39,226 nucleotides of DNA from Ignavibacteriota bacterium (GCA_016197185.1 JACPWH010000168.1:1-39226); one strand, 5' to 3'. Counted from the first letter of the stretch, positions 24,301-33,725 are shown. The notes: generated from the letters alone by a model not told the origin. Numbers and translations: made by a program.

Positions 24301-27300
24301 ACACGAACTGCCATCCGCTCATCATTATAGCGCAGATTCTTTACTCTGACTGCAATGGATTGTTCATTTAAACGAATGTCTAAACTTGCATCCCCAGTTA
24401 ATTGACGTGGACGTTGTACACCCGGGGGGACAGTATAATAATCAGGTGCACCGCTGTTTTCTTCTACGTTTACAAATGCTACACTGAGTGTACTGTCCAA
24501 TGGAGAAACCCCCGGCTGGAAAGTATTGGAACGTTGCCATTGTGACCCGGTAAATCTCCAATCAGCTATATCTGCATTGAGAGGTCCGCCTTTGTACCAG
24601 ATACGAACATATTGAATGTTCGAGAAGGAAGGAGTTCCTACAGTTCTAATAGGACGACGAACAGGAATTCGATATAAACGCCAATTACTGGCAGCACCCT
24701 GACCAACAATCTGAGAATTGGTAGCTGGATTCGGATCCAGATTCACCTCATAACTAAAATAACTATTGTCCAGTGCAATAGTTTGCCCGTTATTGGCATT
24801 CAAAATTTCTTTATCGGGGAATTGCCCGAGCTCAGCTTTGCTTGCATTGCCCTCGTAGTTATTATATTTTTCGAAGTCTGATTCTGCCTGACTATTCACA
24901 TCTTTTTGAAAGTTGAAATCATAATCATCATGCGCCGGGTCATCCTCCAGATTGAGCGGGAATGGGTAACTGTTTTTTTCCGCTTGGTTACTTAATGTAT
25001 CGATCCCGACATCTTCGCCCGGGTCAATGATATTATTGGGAATTGGGCTTGCGGTTGTAAATCCATCCTCAGTATTGAGAGTTTGATTTGCAATCATATC
25101 TTCGCTGATTTGCCCTATGTCAATATACATTTTTGTACCACCAACACCATTTACTCCAAAATCCCGCTTGCTGACATTCATCATAATTTCGATATAATCT
25201 ATATTCTCATTATCGAAATTAGTATTGAAATTCGAGAAGAGGCGCATCATCCCGCCCCAAATCTTATCTTTATTAGCATTAACATAGTCGGTATATTTTA
25301 CAGAATCCTGCAAGTATGTCGGGTTCTTATTATCTACAAAATCAGGGTTCTTATTATATATCCCGCGCTCATAAGGATTAAATCTAATTTTGAGATCATT
25401 AATAGTACCGTTACCTGCAACAACCGAACGGTTTGGATATACATCAACTATTTTGGTACGACCTAAGAAATACTGATACCAAAATGATTTACCTCTAAAG
25501 TAGGATTTGCCGAAGGCAGAATCACTTACAAATAGAGATGAATCTATCGGCTGCGAAGCATGGGACCATTGAGAGGGTGAAAGACCAAGTGAAATATACC
25601 GTTGCGCTCCTTCGAAATCCTCCAAATATGCAACGGCAGAACCGTTATCTGACGTTACATCTGAAGTTCTTTTATTCGGAGTGGGGATCATTGCTGCGAT
25701 CTCCCCTTTCAATTTCAGATATGATTTATCCTTTGTATCCAAGAATGGAAGGGCATCCAATGCTTTTGTAAGCCACGGGGCATCCATATTCAGCGAGCCG
25801 TCGAAACCAATCATCGAATTAGCAACAGGTTCATCTCCTAATCGAACGCGGTCGAGAACCAATGATTGATTATAGAGCATGAAGGTCATACCCAAACTGC
25901 TTTGAACATTTCTTTTTTTAAGAATATCCATATCCGCTCGAAGTCCAAGCATCGTTCGAGTTGCGAGATTGAACAAATCCTGCTGCTCATACTCAATTCC
26001 TAAATTTGCATTCGGGAGTGTTGCCCGTGGGTTTGTGAGTGTTACCTGACCTGTATAATATTCTACATAGTAATCTGTATTTTCACGAAGCGCAACACCA
26101 TCTAACGTAACACGCACACTGCCTGGTGCCAAATTAAACGCCCCAAGCGAAATACGATTGCCTCCACCGGAGGCAGTTCCGGTAGCAGCACCTGAGATTA
26201 TAAACCTGTCTCTGCTTGTTTGCAAGCGAGCAACTTCTATTGTAGTATCATAAACAGCATCAAAAACGTATTGCTCGGCAATCTGTGGGTTTCCTTTTAA
26301 TGAAAAGTAATCTCTTAGTCCTTTTCTGAACGGCTCAACACTCGGAAAAATAATTTCTCCACGTGTTGCATTAAAGAAAGCTGAACTTTGTGATGCCTGA
26401 GGCGGTGCTTGCTGTCCGCTTATACCACCTAATTGCTGCTGTTGATTTTGCGGATTAGTTTGCGATGCAGCAATATCGAACAAACCATCAGGTTTTTGTT
26501 CTCCGGTCGAGTTATTTATCTGATCAACACGCAAAACCGTAACGACTTTTTCGTTAGTACCGGGCAAAATATCCGAAGAATCATTGTTTGGACGCAGATA
26601 CCACACTTTAATCTGTGCATCGGCTGTATTAACATTACTCTGACCAATAGAATAGATATTCTTCATCTGGCGAGTCCAGAGTGTTTTGAAAGCAGGTTGT
26701 AGATTCGGGCGACTGATGAGTTTGAGGATAAGAGTATCTTTTGTACTGTGTTCGCGGCTTGCAGCAGGTACTCCATAAATCAAATCGTCATCCGGCGAAA
26801 AGATATTGATATTTTCTATGCGATACGAACAAGCGTAGGTTCGCTCACTCCGTAAATTAAATATTGTAAGCCGTCCTAATGCTCTATCATAGTCATAACG
26901 ACTTTTATCCAATTGAAGGAATTTACCGCGCTCTACTTTTCCTGCTTCGATAGTTCCATATTTTTTTGAATCAGGGTAACGCTGTCCCTTTTGAATCGGT
27001 TCAAGATCTGAGTATGCAATGGCTTCACTGGCAGAAGCTGCTTCTTTCACGTCACTGGCGGATTCCCAAACTTCTATGTCTTTTATCTGGTACTGAACAG
27101 CATCACTTGGTGTAACCGGTGTGGAATTCTTATAGTATTCCGTATAAATCCTTTTATATACCGTATCGAGAAAGAAGTTATTCCGTGCATAATCATAAGC
27201 ATGGATTTGAAATTGCTGTTTGAGTGCACCGCCCCCGCGAACTTGTGCAAATTTACGTTCGCCACGACGTTGCGAAGCAACAGTTTTCAAGAAAAGAGGT

Positions 27301-28232
27301 CCAAATTGGAAATCAGCACGAACTCCAAATAGTGCTTGCGCTCCGCCGATAAGTGTGCTTGGCACGGGGAATTGAATATTTCCAAGCTCTACACGCTTGA
27401 TAATATCATCGTCGTTACCGGTAAAACCAATGTTGAATTTATTGTTAAGTTCAAATGTTTGTTTTGTATTCCAATCCACACCCAGCTTGAGTTTATCCCC
27501 TATTTTCCCGCTGACATTCAGATTAATATCCTGCGAAAAGAGCGGACCCGATTGTGTTTGACCAAAGGCAGATGTTGAGCCTTGATTCTGTGAATCCCAC
27601 CGCCATCCGGCACGAACATTTACATCTCCCGTAACGTTGATGCTTATTTCAGGTTTGCCAAAAATCCCGAAAATAGGATTGGGAGGGAACGGAAGAGAAA
27701 TTCCTGTGGTTTGGCTGAGAATGCTTGCCAAATCCCGACCGGAAAGTGCTTTTTTAAGGTCATAAGCAGACGTTAAGGAATCCCATATACGGCGGCGCTC
27801 TTTCTCACGGCGATATTCAAGATATTTGTCGAGTGTTAGAAAACTTGGAGATGCTGTTTCAATACCGTTCCACGATTCCCGTTGGGAAAATGTTGTGCCT
27901 GATGAATCAATTTGTGAAGTGATTTTATAACCTGCCGGTAATGTAGGGCGACTTACTCCATACTGTCCGGGTAGAATTGACCCACGGAAAAGGGGCTGTT
28001 GGATAAATATCGGATGTTTACGAACTGAATCTGAAGAATCTGGCGGAGCAACAAACACCAAATCAGGCACAAAGAACGGAATTCGCATTGATATAAGAGC
28101 CAAGTCGCTACACTCGAATGTTGCCGCACTACTGCTTTCAGGTGTTGCCCAAAAGAGTAATAAAACAAGAGAGATAGCGTACAAGACCGACATAAGCCGA
28201 ACCCGTCGGAAGTGCTGAATGGTATTCGCCAT
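21318..28232 (-). CDS. sprA: SprA (Sov), giant T9SS outer-membrane translocon protein
   Basis: At about 2,300 residues this matches the SprA/Sov family in length. Recognisable segments include the early GKPEISINVTGDVNVRAGWR, DINLNVSGKIGDKLKLGVDW, NIQFPVPSTLIGGAQALFGV, the AYLEDFEGAQR region, GTKMYIDIGQISED and the C-terminal barrel strands. SprA forms a 36-strand beta-barrel through which type IX secretion substrates cross the outer membrane, and it is needed for gliding where present. The frame is open to 28361. ATG 28232 has AGGA just upstream and gives a proper signal peptide (residues 1-37 of MANTIQHFRRVRLMSVLYAI...), so I prefer it. A T9SS cargo gene lies at 6930-8486. Other T9SS genes (gldKLMN, porV) are not in the window. 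Confidence 0.95.
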   Translation of the reverse strand: MANTIQHFRRVRLMSVLYAISLVLLLFWATPESSSAATFECSDLALISMRIPFFVPDLVFVAPPDSSDSVRKHPIFIQQPLFRGSILPGQYGVSRPTLPAGYKITSQIDSSGTTFSQRESWNGIETASPSFLTLDKYLEYRREKERRRIWDSLTSAYDLKKALSGRDLASILSQTTGISLPFPPNPIFGIFGKPEISINVTGDVNVRAGWRWDSQNQGSTSAFGQTQSGPLFSQDINLNVSGKIGDKLKLGVDWNTKQTFELNNKFNIGFTGNDDDIIKRVELGNIQFPVPSTLIGGAQALFGVRADFQFGPLFLKTVASQRRGERKFAQVRGGGALKQQFQIHAYDYARNNFFLDTVYKRIYTEYYKNSTPVTPSDAVQYQIKDIEVWESASDVKEAASASEAIAYSDLEPIQKGQRYPDSKKYGTIEAGKVERGKFLQLDKSRYDYDRALGRLTIFNLRSERTYACSYRIENINIFSPDDDLIYGVPAASREHSTKDTLILKLISRPNLQPAFKTLWTRQMKNIYSIGQSNVNTADAQIKVWYLRPNNDSSDILPGTNEKVVTVLRVDQINNSTGEQKPDGLFDIAASQTNPQNQQQQLGGISGQQAPPQASQSSAFFNATRGEIIFPSVEPFRKGLRDYFSLKGNPQIAEQYVFDAVYDTTIEVARLQTSRDRFIISGAATGTASGGGNRISLGAFNLAPGSVRVTLDGVALRENTDYYVEYYTGQVTLTNPRATLPNANLGIEYEQQDLFNLATRTMLGLRADMDILKKRNVQSSLGMTFMLYNQSLVLDRVRLGDEPVANSMIGFDGSLNMDAPWLTKALDALPFLDTKDKSYLKLKGEIAAMIPTPNKRTSDVTSDNGSAVAYLEDFEGAQRYISLGLSPSQWSHASQPIDSSLFVSDSAFGKSYFRGKSFWYQYFLGRTKIVDVYPNRSVVAGNGTINDLKIRFNPYERGIYNKNPDFVDNKNPTYLQDSVKYTDYVNANKDKIWGGMMRLFSNFNTNFDNENIDYIEIMMNVSKRDFGVNGVGGTKMYIDIGQISEDMIANQTLNTEDGFTTASPIPNNIIDPGEDVGIDTLSNQAEKNSYPFPLNLEDDPAHDDYDFNFQKDVNSQAESDFEKYNNYEGNASKAELGQFPDKEILNANNGQTIALDNSYFSYEVNLDPNPATNSQIVGQGAASNWRLYRIPVRRPIRTVGTPSFSNIQYVRIWYKGGPLNADIADWRFTGSQWQRSNTFQPGVSPLDSTLSVAFVNVEENSGAPDYYTVPPGVQRPRQLTGDASLDIRLNEQSIAVRVKNLRYNDERMAVRVLRQTDIFNYKQLKFFIHGDGSMPDNLPTGAVPTAYAYLRFGIDSANYYEYRRPLLRNWQDLGIPMKDLTAIKQQRDANRQNERQEFPVPGDPVAKYVIKGNPTLTKVMFLGFGIANPAERFPNDLTTTMWVDELRLIDPEDKTDWSALGSAELKLADVGSIIGTFSKSNPNFHRLEERFGNRIASTNFTIQMQGALEKFLPKEFKETKLPISYTHAETFEKPVYEAQSDINVESAAAVIYNAQIQNGATPAQAQSAADAVTNRSQTLVVQDQWAMTGVKLGVPINHWSIRETINRVTMGYDYSQTYERSPVVAERFKWQWHFNITYGLNLPPVSVEPLTWSDKVPIIGSYKGWKVNFLPSNFSTSLDMRRGRTTEQSRFLETPSPVIREFAAQRAAQFSWKLTENGFLSPVIDYNYSTGSTLAPLEMDDFGRQRTGNEISKLMFLNGKLINLGDDGVHNQNVTINFRPKFPDLFGLNTYLENTGVYNVKYEWRNPLQPDTTLRDAVKYGTVNSTLSLSSRLQLRLMSDKWFGISYGKPDTNSSILSSIGKVFKAIFLDYDEIKLTFKQDNASRNPGIFGGDGLTNQWRGLFGLGQDKIWGPSAAYQLGLVGSPHGGFKIRGSSAFPFFGFDTEQGLRPPNSVLPENYSQGNSLEFRTSRQLWEGANLDLTWKSQFAFNKNQTVITDANGNQSFTNVTATETFSRSYLSLPKFLFFAPLNNTVEHVIDLYNEKRPAIDAAAGNDTVKRNQLLSNALSESFHDGLESFKFLPLAIRKIMPSVNWSFRWDGIEKWGLLGGVARRIALEHTYASTYSEGARITDNGRYVDMQTVELGFQPLIGLTMSFDETKLKGTLTGTVRYNTKTSYSLASATSNISRNSSSELSIQGTYSRRGFKFALLGIDLENDLEFGFLGSYKRNQRANYDLLNLSSPSGQTIDGTTQITIEPSARYSMSNRVTARLFFRYEGTINEGATTPGFSTTQVGLDIRISISGGR

Positions 28233-28619
28233 TAGTCCTACAAAGGATTGTGAGATGAATTTTGAGTAAATTCCAAACAGTAGCATTAAGACAAATGGCG
28301 GCTCACTTTGATTAGTGAAAAGATATAGAAGGGAGATATGATGTTCTTTAGTTGAGTGCAAAAGTACGCCGACTGGAGCGGTTAAGCAAGAAAAATTTTA
28401 CGAACATGGCTATTATGGTAATAATTTTCTTTTGTAAAGACAATTTGAGTACAATCTACATTCAAAATCAACAATAAGAATCCATTTAGAACTTAGAAAA
28501 TTGCGCATACGCATAAAAAATGAATTTGTATTTTTGAAATTATAATCACAATTTTAATGCCATTACACTTTCTTACTGTCTGAATAATTGTTCGTTTTTA
28601 AATCTAAATTGTTATTTTT

Positions 28620-29204
28620 ATGATTTCTTTACGCTTTCCCCTTATTCTTGCCTCTGCTTCACCTCGCCGGTCTCATCTCTTACGCCAAATCGGACTTGAG
28701 TTTTCCGTTCATCCATCGGAAGTTGATGAATCCTTTTTTTCGGTAACGGAAGCTGACCCTTCCCATTATGTACAGTTGCTTGCAGAAACAAAAGCTCTTA
28801 ATGTTGCCTCCAAACTTACCGAACCGTCGATTGTTTTGGGTGCAGATACGATAGTCGTTTTGGATGGTTTAATACTGGGTAAGCCTACTGACCGTGAAGA
28901 CGCAATGAGAATGCTGAAAGGTTTAAGCGGGAGGACGCATACCGTTTATACGGGCATTGCATTAGTAGATTCATCTTCCGAGCATACGAGCGTTGCAACT
29001 GCACAAACTGAGGTAACGTTTCGTGATTTGGATGAGGAGGAGATTATCGGTTATATTGCGGGTGGCTCACCGATGGACAAGGCTGGGGCGTATGGAATAC
29101 AGGATGACTACGGGGCGGTGTTTGTGTCGCATATTGTGGGGTGTTATTATAATATTGTGGGGTTGCCTCTGGAGTTGCTGTATCGGGAGTTGATGGGGTT
29201 TTAA
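28620..29204 (+). CDS. maf: Maf-family nucleotide pyrophosphatase
   Basis: This 194-residue protein is a Maf/HAM1-fold enzyme that hydrolyses dTTP, UTP or modified nucleotides to monophosphates and pyrophosphate in the cytoplasm, a house-cleaning role. Motifs in order are LILASASPRRSHLLRQIGL near the start, HPSEVDES, VLGADTIVVLDG, LGKPTDREDAMRML, GRTHTVYTGIALV and the C-terminal DKAGAYGIQ and IVGCYYNIVGLPL. Length is normal. Motif wording fits the YhdE-type dTTP/UTP subgroup better than YceF, with moderate certainty. It is divergent from sprA and stands alone. Confidence 0.95.
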   Translation: MISLRFPLILASASPRRSHLLRQIGLEFSVHPSEVDESFFSVTEADPSHYVQLLAETKALNVASKLTEPSIVLGADTIVVLDGLILGKPTDREDAMRMLKGLSGRTHTVYTGIALVDSSSEHTSVATAQTEVTFRDLDEEEIIGYIAGGSPMDKAGAYGIQDDYGAVFVSHIVGCYYNIVGLPLELLYRELMGF

Positions 29205-29320
29205 GAAATAATGCCATAAAATAAATATAACAATCGAACTGAATTCGAATACGAAAACTACTATTGCTCATGTTCATGAAACATCAAAAAGAATATAAAT
29301 AATGAACCCTATACCCCACT

Positions 29321-29470
29321 TTATTTTCCATACAAGCCTTTACTTTGATATGTAGAATTTATCGCAATTGAATCACTGTTATTACATTCAAAAAATCCAA
29401 AAATATAGATATTAGATTCAATTGTTTGATGAATTGAACTATCTTGTTGTTCAAGAATGGTAGTATCCAT
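29321..29470 (-). CDS. Possible small protein or gene remnant (49 aa)
   Basis: ATG 29470 to TAA 29321 encodes 49 residues (MDTTILEQQDSSIHQTIESN, IYIFGFFECNNSDSI...). The codon pattern looks protein-like, but no family, signal peptide or ribosome site is visible. It follows the 79-residue frame at 29508-29747 on the same strand in a different frame. The two could be pieces of one decayed gene. Confidence 0.25.
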   Translation of the reverse strand: MDTTILEQQDSSIHQTIESNIYIFGFFECNNSDSIAINSTYQSKGLYGK

Positions 29471-29507
29471 TTAACTGCTAAAACACTCCTATCTTTTCAA
29501 TTTCAAT

Positions 29508-29747
29508 TTAGTGAAAAATATCATTTACGGTTTTATTTGGTGGTAAATTCTCATTTATCCTCACTGCATAGCGATTCAATATGTGAATAACAGGTTTGTT
29601 CTCTTTTTTACTACTTTTGGGAATTCCTTGCTCCATAATTTTGCTTTTTCCTGTTAAATTTCCGGCAGTATCCTGCTTTTGGGCTGTGGCTATAATGCTG
29701 ATAATCATTGGTTTTTTGAACAAATTGAAGTAAATAGTATCCGACAC
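29508..29747 (-). CDS. Hypothetical small protein (79 aa)
   Basis: This 79-residue frame (MSDTIYFNLFKKPMIISIIA...) has a short hydrophobic stretch near residues 13-21, followed by a lysine- and asparagine-rich tail (ENKPVIHILNRYAVRINENL). No family was recognised. It may be a real small gene or a fragment. The surrounding 1 kb has no other gene and the composition is AT-rich. Low certainty. Confidence 0.3.
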   Translation of the reverse strand: MSDTIYFNLFKKPMIISIIATAQKQDTAGNLTGKSKIMEQGIPKSSKKENKPVIHILNRYAVRINENLPPNKTVNDIFH

Positions 29748-30221
29748 ATCAAAATTACGACAAAAGATGTATTGAAAAATGGAGAATCTTCGAAAAAAGT
29801 CAACCCTTCATTTCACTATAAACCAGTAAAATCCACTGCCTAAAAAACCACCACATATAACTTAACTCTATTTAATTTATATAATTAAATTCATTTATAG
29901 AAACTCACAATTTATGAGTAAAAACAGCCCTTTTGGTCAGTTTTACTCAAAAAAATATTTTTAATAAAAATCCTATCTTTTTACGATATATTCTCCGGCT
30001 TACATTCACATCCACAGTCTTTTTTTTTACTAGTTTTGGCTTGCAGAGTCTCTATATTTTTGCTCTTTCAGTTTAATCTAAACTTACAAGGCAGAATTGA
30101 AAGTTCTACAGACTGCGTAACCTCTTTTATTTCAATTAGAAATTATCGTTAACACTGTTAACCCAAAACGAATAACTTTCACCAAATTCAGATTCAATTA
30201 CCATAATCCTTACACCTTTCT

Positions 30222-30229
30222 TATTTTTG
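30222..30229 (+). promoter_or_regulatory. Candidate -7 box (TATTTTTG) for the YfhO-family gene
   Basis: TATTTTTG followed by TAG fits TAnnTTTG and equals the box at 5204. It lies about 50 bp before the ATG at 30280, which also has an AAGGA ribosome site 7 bases upstream. Confidence 0.5.
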
Positions 30230-30279
30230 TAGAATAAAATCTATGTACTATACTTTACCAAAACGAAAAGGAACAGCAG

Positions 30280-32772
30280 ATGGCGACTAAACCAACACAA
30301 CAAGCGGCTTCCAGCCCGATGATACCCGAAAAATTTCAAGATCTCGCTTATATCGGAGCGATTGCCATTGCAGTTTTGATATTTCTCGCCCCGGCACTTT
30401 TCACGGGTGGCAGCTTCGGCTCGTCGGATAATATTGCCTCAAACAGTTTTACTCCATATTTGGAAGCGGCTAAAAAGAGTGGGGATTTCGCTTTATGGAA
30501 TCCATATATATTCAGCGGCTTGCCAAGCTATGCAGCACTTCTTACAACAGGTGACCGTTGGTGGGATTTTGTGTCGAAAGCAATTTTCGGAATCGGGGAT
30601 GTGATGGGTGCAATTTTTCGTAACGACGGTGCGAGGATTGCCTTTTTCTATATTCTCTATGGAGCAGGAATGTACCTACTCATGCGTTCAAAAAAGCATG
30701 AACGGTTCACATCATTTTTCACAGGTTTTGCTGCAACATTCTCAACATGGGTTATAGTGTGGGTAATCATCGGACATAATACCAAGCCTGTTGCCCTATG
30801 CACGTTTCCATTCATTCTGCTGTGTTTGGAAAAATTGCGAGAGAAATTCTCTCTGCTATATTCTGTTGTGTTGATATTATCAGTTCACGTTCTGGTAGAA
30901 TCTACACATGTTCAGATGGCTTTTTACGGTGTATGTATCTTCGGATTATACTTATTATTTGAAATTGTCAGCAGATTAATCAGCAAAAATAATCCCGGTG
31001 GTGTATTTAGAGCTGCGATAATGCTTGCTCTTGCCGGAGGGTTAGCTTTCTCGATGTCTGCAGACCGCTATTTAAGCGTAATGGAATACAAACCATATTC
31101 TACACGCGGCACTGCACCGATTGATCAGAAAGAAGGAAAAAAACAAGATGCTTCCGGTGGTTTTGATTATGATTATTGCACAAACTGGTCATTCAGTCCG
31201 GAAGAAACGATTACGTTTCTTGTACCTAATTTTTATGGATTCGGTAAAATGGAATTCAAACAGCCGGGACGTGCCAAAGGACAGGTAGTACAAACCTATT
31301 GGGGACAAATGGCATTTACCGATGCAGCTAACTATATGGGAATCGGAGTGCTGGCACTGGCATTTCTCGGTTTCTTTGCATTTAGAAGGGATATATTTGT
31401 ACAGTTTTTGCTCACGATTTCCATCTTTTCTCTTTTGATTTCCTTCGGGAGGAATATGCCGATTCTCTACGATGTTCTCTTTTATCACCTACCCGGGTTT
31501 AATAATTTCCGTGCGCCGCAAATGGCACTTGTTATGATGCAATTTGCGATACCAATACTTGCAGGTTACGGGCTTACTGCCCTTATTAGCTGGCGTGGTC
31601 ATCTCAATCCACAACGCAAAAAGGTACTCTTTGGAGGAATTGTGGGGTTTGTAGTCTTTTTGGGTATAGGACTTATCTATTCGGGAATGGGTGAAGAAGG
31701 ATATGTTCAATCCGTAATTGATTCTAAAAAAGGACTTGACCAAATCGCTCAATGGCTGTTTTCTCAAATGACATCCGATTGGCTTATGACAGGCTTTCTT
31801 GGACTTGTAATGGCAATTCTTGTCTATCTGTTCGCTAACAAGAAGCTCAAGCATGGTACCTTTTACCTTGCAATGACTGTTTTACTTGTTATTGATTTAT
31901 GGCGAGTGGATTATCGTCCAATGGAAATAAACAAAGGAAGTATTACTCAAGCGGAATTTCATCAGCCTGAATTTGTAAGTTTCATCAAAAAAGACCAATC
32001 ATTGTACAGGGTTGCAGATTATATCTACCTACAATCTGGTAAAACGAATGTTCCCGCATATTTTATGATGGAGAATATTCATGGTTACCACTCTGCAAAA
32101 ATGCGCGTATATCAAGATTTAATGGATGTAGCAGGCGGGCAAGGCGGTGGCGCGATTACCAATCCAACCCTTCTGAATATATTGAACGTAAAGTATATGA
32201 CAGCTCCTCAGGCGATGTTCCAAGGAGTTCAACCCGCTTTCGAAGGGCAAATGACAATGAACGGGCAAGTGATGCCAACGCTTGTGTATCAAAACCCAAG
32301 TGTATTGCCTCGTGCATTTTTTGTTGACACTGTAAAAACTGCTTCAGGAATTGACATTCTTAATCATATTAAGAATAATGATTTCAATCCTAAGCAAGTG
32401 GCTTTTGTTGAGGAGAATCTTCCTAAATCAATTGATGCAACAACCCCACAGGCAACTGCTACCGTAGTTGAACATAAGAACGAATACATCAAAATTGATG
32501 CAACTGCCTCTGGAAATAATCTTTTGTTTGTAAGTGAAGTCCATTACCCTGTCTGTTGGAAGGCATATATCGACGATGCTGAAACTCCTGTATACAAAAC
32601 AAACTATGCGTTCAGGTCGGTAATGGTACCACCCGGTAAACATACAGTTGAGTTTAAGTTCGTTTCTGAAAAATTTGAACTTGGAAAGAAAATGAGTTTA
32701 GGTGCGAATATCGTAACAATTCTTGCCGGTGCAGCTGCACTGTTTTTTGGCTGGAAGAAAAAAGACGAATAG
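30280..32772 (+). CDS. YfhO-family polytopic membrane protein
   Basis: This 830-residue inner-membrane protein has about a dozen hydrophobic segments. The first is near residues 25-45 (LAYIGAIAIAVLIFLAPALF), and the last (ANIVTILAGAAALFFG) lies just before the lysine-rich end. A large soluble domain covers about 560-800. FGSSDNIASNSFTPYLEAAK, DFALWNPYIFSGLPSYA and the N-terminal loop pattern are typical of the YfhO family, which resembles GT-C glycosyltransferases. In Firmicutes, YfhO proteins modify lipoteichoic acid or other envelope glycans. In Bacteroidota-like genomes the substrate is unknown. The start is supported by an AAGGA ribosome site. The next gene begins 41 bp downstream but is quite different in composition. 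Confidence 0.88.
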   Translation: MATKPTQQAASSPMIPEKFQDLAYIGAIAIAVLIFLAPALFTGGSFGSSDNIASNSFTPYLEAAKKSGDFALWNPYIFSGLPSYAALLTTGDRWWDFVSKAIFGIGDVMGAIFRNDGARIAFFYILYGAGMYLLMRSKKHERFTSFFTGFAATFSTWVIVWVIIGHNTKPVALCTFPFILLCLEKLREKFSLLYSVVLILSVHVLVESTHVQMAFYGVCIFGLYLLFEIVSRLISKNNPGGVFRAAIMLALAGGLAFSMSADRYLSVMEYKPYSTRGTAPIDQKEGKKQDASGGFDYDYCTNWSFSPEETITFLVPNFYGFGKMEFKQPGRAKGQVVQTYWGQMAFTDAANYMGIGVLALAFLGFFAFRRDIFVQFLLTISIFSLLISFGRNMPILYDVLFYHLPGFNNFRAPQMALVMMQFAIPILAGYGLTALISWRGHLNPQRKKVLFGGIVGFVVFLGIGLIYSGMGEEGYVQSVIDSKKGLDQIAQWLFSQMTSDWLMTGFLGLVMAILVYLFANKKLKHGTFYLAMTVLLVIDLWRVDYRPMEINKGSITQAEFHQPEFVSFIKKDQSLYRVADYIYLQSGKTNVPAYFMMENIHGYHSAKMRVYQDLMDVAGGQGGGAITNPTLLNILNVKYMTAPQAMFQGVQPAFEGQMTMNGQVMPTLVYQNPSVLPRAFFVDTVKTASGIDILNHIKNNDFNPKQVAFVEENLPKSIDATTPQATATVVEHKNEYIKIDATASGNNLLFVSEVHYPVCWKAYIDDAETPVYKTNYAFRSVMVPPGKHTVEFKFVSEKFELGKKMSLGANIVTILAGAAALFFGWKKKDE

Positions 32773-32813
32773 ATGTTATTGTCTTTTATAATGAAATCTT
32801 TATAGAAAGACAT

Positions 32814-33725
32814 ATGAAATCTATAATTCTCACAGATAAATCAGCATTAGAATTCCTTACTGAAATTGAAATAGAGCTACTTTACAAATACTACTATGTC
32901 AATATACCTCCAATACTTATTAAGGAAATCAGAGCAGATTTAATAAAGACTGCAAGAGCTTTTCCAAAAGAGCATGTAACAAACTTAGCTAAAAGATTAC
33001 TGAGGAATGATTCAAGAATTAATGTTGACTATTCAGACTTGATTCTTAATGAATTAATGGGACAATCTGTTCCTATGGATGGTAGAACAATTGTAGCATC
33101 AGAGGCAACAAGTACAAATGAAAAACCAATAGACATAATAAGTGAAGAAGAAAAGAACGTAAAAAGATGGCAACGAAGTGATTTCGATGACAGTGATTAT
33201 GAATTTGCTCACATATGGCATTCTTCTATTTCTCAAATTGACTTAGCTGATATCAGAGCTACAAGTTTTCCTGTTATTAAATTCTTACAGGACAGCAACA
33301 TTTCTAACTCTAATATTACAGACTTGAATAATTTTATAATTTCATTTCTAAAAGAGGTAAGCTCTCAATCCAAATTACTAGAATTAATATTAGAAATTAA
33401 TCGCATTCATCTCAAAGATTCTTCATTAATATTCTGTCTGTGGGAATCTAACAATAAACCTCTATTGGAGAAATTTTGCCCATACTCTTTTTTTTGCTTA
33501 CATGCTTTTCTATTTTGGCATTTATTAGTTCAAAAGGGTATATTTGTTGGTGGACAAACTAGTCTCATTGATCTTGAGTATATATTTTATCTACCATTCA
33601 CACAAATATTTGTATCTAATGACCGTTATCATAAAGAGATTGTTCAGTTTTTTATAAGGAAGAATCAAACATTCTTAACTGGTGAAAATCTAAGAACTAA
33701 ATTTAAAGATATATATATACCTTAA
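32814..33725 (+). CDS. Uncharacterised protein with PIN-like N- and C-terminal motifs
   Basis: This 303-residue protein has no named family by eye. Its first 40 residues (IILTDKSALEFLTEIEIELL, then IPPILIKEIRADL) resemble the first strand and helices of PIN-domain nucleases, with Asp8 and Glu38 as possible metal ligands. Near the end, TSLIDLEYIFYLPFTQIFVS followed by NDRYHKEIVQFF resembles the closing PIN motif (Asp and ND). A divergent middle (about 60-240) would be an insertion, mostly helical and aromatic-rich. It is AT-rich, with many ATA, TTA and AGA codons compared with its neighbours. This suggests acquisition by transfer. No antitoxin-like partner lies beside it. A PIN nuclease role is an inference. 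Confidence 0.55.
   Translation: MKSIILTDKSALEFLTEIEIELLYKYYYVNIPPILIKEIRADLIKTARAFPKEHVTNLAKRLLRNDSRINVDYSDLILNELMGQSVPMDGRTIVASEATSTNEKPIDIISEEEKNVKRWQRSDFDDSDYEFAHIWHSSISQIDLADIRATSFPVIKFLQDSNISNSNITDLNNFIISFLKEVSSQSKLLELILEINRIHLKDSSLIFCLWESNNKPLLEKFCPYSFFCLHAFLFWHLLVQKGIFVGGQTSLIDLEYIFYLPFTQIFVSNDRYHKEIVQFFIRKNQTFLTGENLRTKFKDIYIP

Larger units (their letters stand above)
29205..30221. other. AT-rich, gene-poor spacer
   Basis: About 1 kb without an established gene. It holds two short minus-strand frames listed separately (29321-29470, 29508-29747) and a weak hairpin around 29914-29950 (TGAGTAAAA facing TTTTACTCA). That hairpin spans a 16-codon frame too short to trust. Nothing else was recognised. 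Confidence 0.5.

Noticed and set aside
28233-28361. Longer sprA start at 28361
   Set aside because: The added 43 residues place the signal peptide far inside the protein, and ATG 28232 has an AGGA ribosome site. The longer form cannot be fully excluded.
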